NCBI GenBank assembly: GCA_021740905.1
Contig: JAIOYV010000068.1
Location: 1-36,724, forward strand
DNA: 36,724 nucleotides
DNA from: Bacteroidales bacterium
Lineage (GTDB): Bacteria; Bacteroidota; Bacteroidia; Bacteroidales; M50B96
Reading direction: 5' to 3'
Position 1 is the first letter of the stretch. Each line of letters begins with the position of its first letter. Below are positions 1 through 7,279 of the stretch, piece by piece. The notes under the pieces were generated by a model that saw nothing but the letters and a program-made list of their open reading frames with translations, made no database searches and was not told the origin of the DNA. Position numbers and translations under genes: made by a program.

Positions 1-125
1 AAAACCAAATAAACCAAAAAGGAGGCAACATGTAAACCAAACATAAACGAATCTTGACAGTAGCGTAAGCCACTGAATAGGGAATTTATGCGCTTATCCC
101 AAATGGGTTTCTAATATTACTCAGA

Positions 126-1328
126 TTAGGAATAGCTGCGGGTTCCATAAATAGCATCGCTGTTCAACTTCATCCAATCGCCAATTTCTTCGAACAATTC
201 AAAGGCAGCATCGTGCCATTTTCCATCAGGGCCGGGGGCCACATTGTAGAGCAGGTTTCCACCTTTGGCAACAATATCCACCAACATGTGGACGGCCTTT
301 CTGCCGCTCATATATTTTGCATCGGGGACATACGACCAACCCCCACCGGCTATAATGCACGATTCCCAAGGATAAGGTAATTCCTTTTCAGGCACACGGT
401 TTTCAGGTGTCAGGTAGTTCTGGTTTTTGCCAGGCACGGCACGATCAACAACGATTAAACCGGGTTGCTTTTCCCGTGCTTTCTCCACCAGTTCATCCAT
501 GCGAATATCCTGGTTGACAATGGTACCTTTAAGAAACCTGGTTTCTATTCCTAATTGTTTATCACTATACCACTTGTTTATACTCTCATTCGATTCTTTG
601 GCTACCCAGCCCCCATCGAGCCACAGGATGTCCACCTTGCCGTAATCGGTCATAAGCTCCATGATCTGGTTGTGGGTATATTGAACGTATTTCTCCCATT
701 TTTCGGGGTATAATTCAGGATCATAATTCACATTCCGGTCGCGAGGTGGAAAGTAAGGATCCCAATAGTTTTGGTTGTGCCAGTCGGGTTTCGAGAAGTA
801 GGCTCCGGCCCACATACCCTCGGCCCGGAAAGCATCAAAAATGGCTTTGGTCACGTCAGCTTTCTGATTGGTATGGAAGGGACAGCCCTTGTCGGTTAGT
901 TTATAATCGGTTAGTTTCGAGTCGAACATGCAGAAGCCATCGTGGTGTTTGGTTGTAAAAACAACATATTTCATCCCCGCACCCTTTGCAGCTTTGGCCC
1001 ACTTTTCAGGATTAAACCCAACCGGGTTGAAGGTCGTTTTCAGGTTTTCATACTCCTTCACATACTCAAAATAGTTTTGCGGATTGTTGCCTTTTTTCCT
1101 TTCGCACCAGCCATAATCCTCGGGGCATATCGACCACGATTCCACAATGCCCCATTGGCTATATGCGCCCCAGTGCATCAACAAACCAAATTTAAGGTCT
1201 TGCCATTGTTCCAATTTTTCCTGAACAAATGGGTCGGGATCGGGTACATACGCTTGTTCTTCATGCTGGCCGTATCCAAGCATTTGGATTAACATGAGTG
1301 TGATAATTACAAAACTGAGTTTTTTCAT
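126..1328 (-). CDS. GH29 alpha-L-fucosidase, C-terminally short
   Basis: This is a predicted exported alpha-L-fucosidase that hydrolyses terminal alpha-linked L-fucose with retention. A signal peptide occupies about residues 1-20. The GH29 (alpha/beta)8 barrel follows, with FGLLMHWGAYS near residues 47-57, TTKHHDGFCMFDS near 125-137 and VDILWLDGGW near 232-241. Asp238 in WLDGG is the expected nucleophile. The 400-residue protein ends at AIYGTRSYS, just where other GH29 enzymes go on into a C-terminal beta-sandwich of about 70-100 residues. The GH29 encoded at 31671-33041 keeps that part. Reading past the stop in the other frames shows no missing domain, so the protein is either naturally barrel-only or an old truncation. 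It starts 146 nt after the GH3 stop. The family is clear; the exact substrate is not. Confidence 0.93.
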   Translation of the reverse strand: MKKLSFVIITLMLIQMLGYGQHEEQAYVPDPDPFVQEKLEQWQDLKFGLLMHWGAYSQWGIVESWSICPEDYGWCERKKGNNPQNYFEYVKEYENLKTTFNPVGFNPEKWAKAAKGAGMKYVVFTTKHHDGFCMFDSKLTDYKLTDKGCPFHTNQKADVTKAIFDAFRAEGMWAGAYFSKPDWHNQNYWDPYFPPRDRNVNYDPELYPEKWEKYVQYTHNQIMELMTDYGKVDILWLDGGWVAKESNESINKWYSDKQLGIETRFLKGTIVNQDIRMDELVEKAREKQPGLIVVDRAVPGKNQNYLTPENRVPEKELPYPWESCIIAGGGWSYVPDAKYMSGRKAVHMLVDIVAKGGNLLYNVAPGPDGKWHDAAFELFEEIGDWMKLNSDAIYGTRSYS

Positions 1329-1474
1329 TTATTTTAATTTTTGGTCATTTGCGTTGTTACTCACTTTCAGTTCGTGAGATCGCTTCGCTAAGTTCGCGTC
1401 ATTAGTTGTCATTAACTGCGTATCATTCAATTATAACAATATTCGTTGCTAAGATAGAACAAGTATCTTCAACT

Positions 1475-4159
1475 TTATTCCGTCACTGTCAAAACTTCCC
1501 GCAATCGAATATCTTTACAGGAAGCCCCAACCATAATCCTAAACTCGCCGGGTTCCACAATCTTTTTTAAGTCGATGTCTAACATGGACAATAGCTCAGG
1601 GGTAATTTGAAATCGGATTTGTTTGGAGTCACCTGGATTTAAATATACTCTTTGAAACCCTTTCAACTCCATAACCGGACGAGCAACAGAGGCAAACAAG
1701 TCTTTGATGTAGAGCTGGACTACCTCATCACCAGAATAAATTCCTGTATTTTTTAGATTGAAACTAAGTTCAACAGTATCGATAGCTGATATTTCATTAC
1801 TTGAAAACTCAAGCGAGGAGTATTCAAAATCAGTGTAGCTTAATCCATAGCCAAAGGGAAAGAGAGGATGCCCGGTAAGGTCATTATAATCGTCGCCCCG
1901 TCCGGTTGGTTTGTTGTTGTAATAGAGTGGAAGTTGGCCTTCAGCAACTGGAAAGGTGATGGGCAAACGCCCGGCAGGGTTGTAATCTCCAAACAATACG
2001 TCGGCCACGGCATTTCCTCCTTCATCGCCCGGATACCAAACATCCAAAATGGCCGGGACATCACCGATCCATTCGTTCATCACAATGGCACTTCCTCCTA
2101 CAAGCACTACCACAACCGGTTTTCCAGTGGTGGAAATTTGTTTGATCAAAGCCTCTTGATGGCCGGGGAGATTGAGGAAAGCCCTATCGCGAAACTCACC
2201 CTCCTCAATGCCAACCACAACAATGGCCAGCTCACTTTCCTTTGCTAACTCCACAGCTTCACTAATTTTTTGTTTGGATGAATCGTCAACCCCAACATTC
2301 CAGATCAAATTGAAACGGACGTTCCCAGCACTTTCAAAGAATTCAAGCTTGATATCATACTCTTTTCCTTTCTCAAAATGATAAGGAACTGTAATCCTTC
2401 GCACAGTTTGCTTTTTCCAATTGTCGATAATGAGTTCACCATTCAAACTCAAGCGGTATCCATCGTTGCCTTTTATCCCAATTTCAAAATCCCCGGTTTC
2501 GGGTGCTGTCAATTTCCCTGTCCACCGTGCCGAGTAAAAATCGTAGTTGATCTTTTCCTGATCAGGCGAGAATAAGGTCCAGCCAAACTTAATATCAGGA
2601 TCGAGGCGGGTTAGGGCGGGTGTGCCTTCCAATTTGATATTGTTGAAATATTCACCTTTCAGCCCCGATTTTGCTTGGCCTTCAAAATCAGTGGAAAAGT
2701 TTTCTGAAGGAATAATCAGAAAATCAGTTGATTCACGCCCACAACCTGGGGCATATCCAATCTCGCATGTTTCTCCAATTTTATTTTGAATGCCTTTTAT
2801 AATACTGACCTGATTATTTCCTGGGCCGGAATAGCCGCCAAGCCTGGCTTCAACAGCATCGATCCCAATTACAGCAATTTTCTTTATCCCTTTATTGATG
2901 GGCAATACCTGTTTTTCATTTTTGAGCAATACGATGGATTCGAGGGCTGCCTTTTTCGCAATATCGCGATGTGCCTGACAGCCGTTCCATTTTTCTGCAT
3001 CTTCGGTTTCGATGTAAGGATTCTCAAATAAGCCCAACTTAAACTTTGCCTTAAGCACCCGTCGCACAGCTTCGTTGATGGCAGCTTCATCCACCATCCC
3101 TTTTTCAAAGGCCTCATAAAAAAGTGGATAGTGATCATACGAAGTTTGGAAAATAACATCCAATCCACTTTCGATGGCTTGCTCGGTTGATTCGGCATAG
3201 TCCTTCGCCGTAAAGTGAAGAACATTTGCCCCACCGGTTGCCCCGGCATCGGAAATCACAAAACCCTGAAATCCCCATTCGTCTTTCAGTTTTTTATTCA
3301 ACAGCCAATCGTTTGCTGTGCATGGCCTGCCATGCAGCGAATTATAGGAAGTCATTACCGACCATGCCCCGGCTTTTTGGAAACAGGCTTTGTAGGCCGG
3401 AAAATAGACCTCTTCCAATATTCTTTCATTAAAATGAATGGGATAACTGTCGCGCCCACCATTTCCAAAGTTTGCCACAAAGTGTTTGGGAGTGGTTATT
3501 ACACCCATATTTTCAAATTGAGAAATAAAGGATAAAGCCATTTGGGTAGTCAAATAAGTATCTTCTCCGTACGTTTCCTCTGTCCTGCCCCAGCGAACAT
3601 CGCGGGCAATGTTTAAAACTGGTGACAGGATTTGCCTGATCCCCCTCGATTTTGTTTCCCGGGCTATGGCTTGTCCGACATCACGCATCAGAGCCGTATC
3701 CCATGTTGCCGCCAGGCCAATGGACTGCGGAAAGGCAGTTGCCCCATCGCGGACCAATCCATGCAATGCCTCGTCAAACGCAATAATGGGGATGCCCAAA
3801 CGGGTTTCCTCGACAAAATATTTTTGCATCTCATTAACGAGCTTTGCCGTTTCCGTGGCTGTTCCCCCGCCTGAATAATCGAGCAACTGTTCTGCCTCGT
3901 TTCCCGATTTCCCTTTTGCTGAAACCTGAAACCCGAATATTCCATGTTTGTATCTTTCCTTTCCATCGGACAAATCGCCGGGGATCATAAACAGTTGCCA
4001 GAACTTTTCTTCGAGGGTCATTCTGGATAAGAGGTCGTCGACACGTTTTTCGATATGTAGGCCAGGATCGTGATAGTTTAATTTTTCCTCCTTATTACAA
4101 GCGGTGCCTATAAATATGAAACCTATGATAATGAGCGATTTTACTATTTTTCTTGTCAT
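1475..4159 (-). CDS. GH3 glycoside hydrolase with PA14 insert (beta-glucosidase/xylosidase type)
   Basis: This is a predicted lipoprotein GH3 exo-glycosidase (lipobox FIGTAC, Cys21). The N-terminal barrel spans about residues 35-380 and carries KHFVAN (225-230) and VISDAG, with Asp304 as expected nucleophile. Many GH3 enzymes have SDW where this has SDA. The alpha/beta sandwich (about 400-495 and 630-770) is interrupted by a PA14 carbohydrate-binding insert at about 497-625 (GLKGEYFNN ... NVRFNLIWN). The likely acid/base Glu lies in GIEEGEFRDRAFLNLPG near 650-666. A fibronectin-III-like domain closes the protein (about 795-885). At 894 residues it fits the PA14-containing GH3 group. Beta-glucosidase, beta-xylosidase or a related exo-activity are all possible. 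It borders the fucosidase genes, but nothing in the sequence ties it to fucose. Confidence 0.92.
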   Translation of the reverse strand: MTRKIVKSLIIIGFIFIGTACNKEEKLNYHDPGLHIEKRVDDLLSRMTLEEKFWQLFMIPGDLSDGKERYKHGIFGFQVSAKGKSGNEAEQLLDYSGGGTATETAKLVNEMQKYFVEETRLGIPIIAFDEALHGLVRDGATAFPQSIGLAATWDTALMRDVGQAIARETKSRGIRQILSPVLNIARDVRWGRTEETYGEDTYLTTQMALSFISQFENMGVITTPKHFVANFGNGGRDSYPIHFNERILEEVYFPAYKACFQKAGAWSVMTSYNSLHGRPCTANDWLLNKKLKDEWGFQGFVISDAGATGGANVLHFTAKDYAESTEQAIESGLDVIFQTSYDHYPLFYEAFEKGMVDEAAINEAVRRVLKAKFKLGLFENPYIETEDAEKWNGCQAHRDIAKKAALESIVLLKNEKQVLPINKGIKKIAVIGIDAVEARLGGYSGPGNNQVSIIKGIQNKIGETCEIGYAPGCGRESTDFLIIPSENFSTDFEGQAKSGLKGEYFNNIKLEGTPALTRLDPDIKFGWTLFSPDQEKINYDFYSARWTGKLTAPETGDFEIGIKGNDGYRLSLNGELIIDNWKKQTVRRITVPYHFEKGKEYDIKLEFFESAGNVRFNLIWNVGVDDSSKQKISEAVELAKESELAIVVVGIEEGEFRDRAFLNLPGHQEALIKQISTTGKPVVVVLVGGSAIVMNEWIGDVPAILDVWYPGDEGGNAVADVLFGDYNPAGRLPITFPVAEGQLPLYYNNKPTGRGDDYNDLTGHPLFPFGYGLSYTDFEYSSLEFSSNEISAIDTVELSFNLKNTGIYSGDEVVQLYIKDLFASVARPVMELKGFQRVYLNPGDSKQIRFQITPELLSMLDIDLKKIVEPGEFRIMVGASCKDIRLREVLTVTE

Positions 4160-4347
4160 CCAAATGTAGATTTAATCTCTGTTCCATGAATTAATTTTTT
4201 GATGGGTAAGCGGCTAAGTCTATGATAAGTGGCATATTGCGTGGTACTTAACTTTCAATCAACTCGAATGTTTGTGCGGACAACGAAGCTTCAACTATAC
4301 TCTAAAACCCCCCATTTGTAACAGCCTTTGTTATTCAGTCATTTTTT

Positions 4348-5001
4348 TTATTGTCCAGCAGTGAATCCATACATATCAATAATTTTCGCTTTTGGATAAT
4401 TTATTGTTGTTTTTTTGCCAGTAATAAAGTCCGTAGTATATGTCTCAGAAGATAATCTGTCGATTGTATTTTTGTTTGACTCATAAAATGCCTTAATGAA
4501 AGATAATGATTTAATATTTAGTTTTCTAAAACCACATTGACCATCAGAAATTGCCCTGAATGCAACGCAGAAGTTGTTGTCAAATGCAGGGATGAAACCA
4601 AAAACTCCAAGTAGTATTTTGGTGATTAATGTCAAGTCTGAGTTGTTATTATTAATTAGACAAATCTTGATGTTTTTATAGATTTTGATGATTGTCTGGA
4701 TATTATTATCATCATAACAGTCAACGTCAATTTCCCAGACTGATTTGTCAAATGTTGCGATGCATAGAATTGCTGGTTCAAAATGTTTTACACTTTTTTG
4801 AAGCAAAAAACTTGAACCTCTGAACATTCCCCAACTTGCCAAATAGAATCCAAGTACTAAACAACTCTTTTCAATGTCCTTAGTAAGGTCATTTGTCGTA
4901 CGAAAGTAATTGTAACAATAGTCAAACGATGAATATCTATCATTTGGTTTTAATTTAGACTTATAATTGTCTATAACTAATTCAATATCTGAACTTTTCA
5001 T
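4348..5001 (-). CDS. Hypothetical protein, 217 aa
   Basis: I do not recognise this protein. It has an ATG start, no signal peptide and no clear membrane span, so it is probably cytoplasmic. Visible features are an aromatic, Cys-containing N-terminal half (SFDYCYNYFRTT; GFYLASWGMFRGSSFLLQ near residues 51-68) and a Ser/Thr/Lys-rich C-terminus (TYTTDFITGKKTTINYPKAK). Codon use is plainly AT-richer than in the flanking sugar genes. It is the last gene of a three-gene accessory patch set between the NagB-like fusion and the GH3 gene. The patch also holds broken DUF1016 genes, which hints at horizontally acquired or defence-type DNA. No function is assigned. Confidence 0.72.
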   Translation of the reverse strand: MKSSDIELVIDNYKSKLKPNDRYSSFDYCYNYFRTTNDLTKDIEKSCLVLGFYLASWGMFRGSSFLLQKSVKHFEPAILCIATFDKSVWEIDVDCYDDNNIQTIIKIYKNIKICLINNNNSDLTLITKILLGVFGFIPAFDNNFCVAFRAISDGQCGFRKLNIKSLSFIKAFYESNKNTIDRLSSETYTTDFITGKKTTINYPKAKIIDMYGFTAGQ

Positions 5002-5038
5002 AACATTCCCGTTTATTTTTTAATAAGTTTTTGCCTAT

Positions 5039-5524
5039 TTAAATTGAATCTTCTTCATCTTTACTAATTATCTTCGCATAATGTTTAGTTTTTATAAATT
5101 CAGTTAATACATTTTCGGGAATCATTTCAATTGTTATTTGTTTGTACCAAAGCCATTTATAAATATTAACAATATTCCTGAAACTTAATGGAGTTTGAAT
5201 AAGCTTCAATCTTCTTTTAATATCTGGTACTTCTTCAGCAAAATATTCTTCACTATCCTTTCTATGGCGATTTAATTGCTCTTTGGCTTCTTGAATTGTA
5301 ACTCGGTCCATTAGCATTACTTCAATCATTCCATCTACATTTCTTCGAATATGGTATTCGTTTAAGTGATTGCTTTTTTTATTTTCAATTTCATAATTCC
5401 TTATTCTGTCTATCTCTGATAGAAATTCTTCGGGTGTAACACGAAGTCGCCACAGTTCTCCTTTTCTTGACAACTCGTTTTGTTTTTGGAAGTAATCGTT
5501 CAAATATTCTTCATTTGATTTCAT
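5039..5524 (-). CDS. Hypothetical protein, about 161 aa
   Basis: I do not recognise this protein. The open frame extends upstream to 5689, but its first 55 residues read like translated spacer. I chose the internal ATG at 5524, where the protein becomes charged and helical (KSNEEYLNDYFQKQNELSRK). The rest is rich in Glu, Lys and Arg with several predicted helices (VTIQEAKEQLNRHRKDSEEY; FRNIVNIYKWLWYKQITIEM), with no signal peptide or membrane span. It is probably a small soluble protein. It lies between two other unknown genes in the AT-rich patch; the gap to the downstream 217-aa gene is 37 nt, so the two may be cotranscribed. The start choice is moderately sure and the function unknown. Confidence 0.62.
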   Translation of the reverse strand: MKSNEEYLNDYFQKQNELSRKGELWRLRVTPEEFLSEIDRIRNYEIENKKSNHLNEYHIRRNVDGMIEVMLMDRVTIQEAKEQLNRHRKDSEEYFAEEVPDIKRRLKLIQTPLSFRNIVNIYKWLWYKQITIEMIPENVLTEFIKTKHYAKIISKDEEDSI

Positions 5525-5734
5525 TAACAAGATTTGTTTTTGATTGGATTCAATTACAGTTGTTGATCTGCAGCTTACTTGAATGTTTATTAAATGCCTA
5601 TAATGTGCCGCATAATGTCGTGGACCGGTAGATTGGCCCTGGAATTTCCGTGCAGTTCTACTGTTCAAATATACACTTGTCCGCTGCACACCAAAACTCG
5701 GCTTGGGGCTATGTACAGTTAGCAGTAGGCAATA
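5525..5734. other. Repeat-like spacer between accessory genes
   Basis: This 210-nt spacer separates two unknown genes. Its base composition is more GC-rich and mixed than the AT-rich genes on either side. It holds short complementary segments: CTACTG with CAGTAG and GTGCAG with CTGCAC on the minus strand, plus CCAA...TTGG around 5690-5705. It resembles the shared spacers seen between exchangeable gene cassettes in some Bacteroidota, but no clean attC core sites were found. The role is unknown. Confidence 0.3.
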
Positions 5735-6376
5735 TTATTTCCATTTCATTCCGGTCGCTTTGATGAGTTGAATAAATCTACCAATTTCAGTTGCTTCAAT
5801 TGTTGTATTCTTTTTTTCATTAAAAATTTGTTTCAACATAGTTTCTAATTCCAAAAATTCGATCTGGACTTTGTTTTTTCCATTGTCGGATAAATTATCT
5901 ATGAATAGTTTGCAGTTTTTAAAGTCGTCAATTTTCTTGTCTTTGTTGGTTTTTAACTTTGTTACCGCAATGTAATAAGTAAAGTCACTACTTAAAGTCT
6001 CTCTTTTTATTGCGTCTCTGAAAGCTTTTGCCCAAATTGGTTCAACTAGTTCTCTAAATTTTTTCCAAGCACTACCTGTTCCTACTTTTTTATCTCGCTT
6101 TGACGGGTCGGTCAGGTGGTCAAAAAAGAAGTCAATGTCAAAACCATCTTGCCAAGATTTACAGCTAATAACCGATACTTTTTCTAGTCCTTCTTTGTTT
6201 AAGTGAACTGCAATTACGTCAATATCTGAAGAAACCGAATATTTACTTTTTTCTTTATTGTCTAATGAAAAAATGTCGGATTGACTTGGCTTAAATTTAA
6301 TATTATGTTTCGTAAAAGTTGAAGGTTGTCTTAAAAAGTAGCCATCAACTAGTTGTTCTAATATATCTTCTTTCAT
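5735..6376 (-). CDS. Putative PD-(D/E)XK-like nuclease-fold protein, 213 aa
   Basis: This is a soluble protein with no signal peptide. An N-terminal helix (EDILEQLVDGYFLRQ, residues 3-17) leads to a strand-turn-strand unit: SSDIDVIAV (49-57), then VSVISCKSWQ (67-76). That order (helix, Asp-bearing strand, then strand ending in x-x-Lys) matches the PD-(D/E)XK restriction-endonuclease fold. Candidate residues are Glu7, Asp51/Asp53 and Lys73, with Ser71 in place of the usual acidic residue of the ExK motif. The rest is helical and Lys-rich and fits no domain I know. Its neighbours are DUF1016 remnants, themselves from a nuclease-fold family, which makes a DNA-processing or defence role plausible. 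This rests on motif shape alone; a catalytically dead fold is equally possible. Confidence 0.6.
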   Translation of the reverse strand: MKEDILEQLVDGYFLRQPSTFTKHNIKFKPSQSDIFSLDNKEKSKYSVSSDIDVIAVHLNKEGLEKVSVISCKSWQDGFDIDFFFDHLTDPSKRDKKVGTGSAWKKFRELVEPIWAKAFRDAIKRETLSSDFTYYIAVTKLKTNKDKKIDDFKNCKLFIDNLSDNGKNKVQIEFLELETMLKQIFNEKKNTTIEATEIGRFIQLIKATGMKWK

Positions 6377-6517
6377 TCCTTTAAAGTATTATTTGGTGTT
6401 TTATTTGTTTTTTCTTGTTTATAAGTTTTTACATTTTGTGTACATATCATACAAATATTGCATGTTGAATTAAATCCTTCCTGCGCTGAATAACCTTTCA
6501 AATATACCCGATTCTTG

Positions 6518-7042
6518 CTATAATCCAAAATTATTATTTTTTGCTGACATTTTTAAAATACCTTCTTTGTCTCTTGATGCAGCCAATCGCAAAAACAAGG
6601 ATGTTTTTTTTTGACGTTTTAAATCGGTTGTGCTCCAGTTTTCAATAACAGATTGCTTTTCATAAAAGGAACGTTCTAGTGGATCGTCAATTTTTAATAA
6701 TTCACAAAAATGCGTCCAACTCAATTTGTGAGGAAGCTCCTCACAAATTGGGTAACACTGATAAAACAACCTCATATAGTTTAAATTTGAACGGCTGAAA
6801 CCCTTGCCATGAATACGGGTCAAGTCGTTCGAAAGGTTCTCCAATAGTGCTTTTCCATAGGTAGCCTTAAAGCTGCCTCCCTGCTCAAATTCAACAATAT
6901 CATGCCCTATTCTCCAGTAGGTTTCAACCATATTGGAATTTACCGCCACAACCGCTTTCTGCCTGCCCGAAGTGTAGGTGAAAGAAATCTGATTTACCAA
7001 ACTTTGGTAATTGTTTTTCATATTGTCAGGTTTTGTTTCCAT
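6518..7042 (-). pseudogene. DUF1016 N-terminal domain protein, truncated (PDDEXK domain missing)
   Basis: The product matches the N-terminal half of DUF1016 (YhcG-like) proteins: SGRQKAVVAVNSNMVETYW (residues 26-44), YGKALLENLSNDL, FSRSNLNYMRLFYQCYPICE, LSWTHFCELLKIDDPLERSFYEKQ and LKRQKKTSLFLRLAASRDKEG. Complete members run to about 330-380 residues and carry a C-terminal PD-(D/E)XK nuclease domain. Here the frame stops near residue 174, after SAKNNNFGL, before any nuclease motif. The ATG at 7042 is preferred over an upstream TTG at 7048. The coding strand includes a perfect 13-bp palindrome at 6722-6750. A second, more decayed relic of the same family lies directly upstream. It is most likely a non-functional fragment, although a free N-terminal domain cannot be excluded. 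Confidence 0.82.
6722..6750. repeat. Perfect palindrome inside DUF1016 coding DNA (copy 1)
   Basis: Arms CAATTTGTGAGGA and TCCTCACAAATTG (13 bp, no mismatch) flank a 3-nt AGC loop. It is read in frame on the minus strand as PICEELPHKL. A related palindrome with altered but still paired arms lies at 7218-7243. Confidence 0.9.
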
Positions 7043-7279
7043 GTTCAATTATAAAAATTATTTGCTTTTCGTAAAACGAACTTTTAAGTGGGTCATTAAT
7101 TTTGACCTTTTCGCTTATTCGAGCAACTCAATTTGTAAGGAACTGTCTCTCCAATTGAGCAATGGTAAAATAATGTGTCCCTAATCTTCGTCAATTCAAC
7201 TAAATGCATCTTGCTCAACTGGTGCGGAAGCTCCGCACCAATTAGACAAAGGGCGTATAATTGCCCCATTCGTTCAATG
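7043..7279 (-). pseudogene. Decayed DUF1016 N-terminal relic with internal duplication and frameshift
   Basis: Translated pieces match the middle of the downstream DUF1016 fragment, out of order and broken. In one frame, ERMGQLYALCLIGAELPHQL with LSKMHLVELTKI aligns with MRLFYQCYPICEELPHKLSW...ELLKI. It is followed directly by a second copy of the same stretch, RDTLFYHCSIGETVPYKLS, which ends at a stop at 7096-7098. In a shifted frame the next piece, VKINDPLKSSFYEKQ (about 7050-7102), matches LKIDDPLERSFYEKQ. The relic is therefore two partial tandem copies plus a frameshift, running straight into the start of the downstream copy. It abuts the 3' end of the NagB-like fusion gene. It cannot make an intact DUF1016 protein. 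Confidence 0.7.
7218..7243. repeat. Palindrome inside DUF1016 relic (copy 2)
   Basis: Arms TGGTGCGGA (7220-7228) and TCCGCACCA (7232-7240) flank the same AGC loop as copy 1, and outer AA/TT pairs follow after one mismatch. Two arm positions differ from copy 1 by paired changes (A-T to C-G and T-A to G-C). A third, eroded version with only CTCAATT/AATTGAG outer arms lies at 7127-7159. Confidence 0.85.

Noticed and set aside
427-1292. Plus-strand open frames opposite the GH29 gene, and similar ones throughout the window
   Set aside because: They are antisense shadows of strongly supported minus-strand genes and show no family motifs or leaders.
4160-4175. TACATTTG just upstream of the GH3 start as a -7 promoter box
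   Set aside because: It lies 1 nt from the ATG, so transcription would start inside the gene, and there is no -33 box at the right distance.
5525-5689. 55-residue N-terminal extension of the unknown protein ending at 5039
   Set aside because: The stretch reads like translated spacer (mixed composition, short complementary segments), and the protein changes character at the ATG at 5524.
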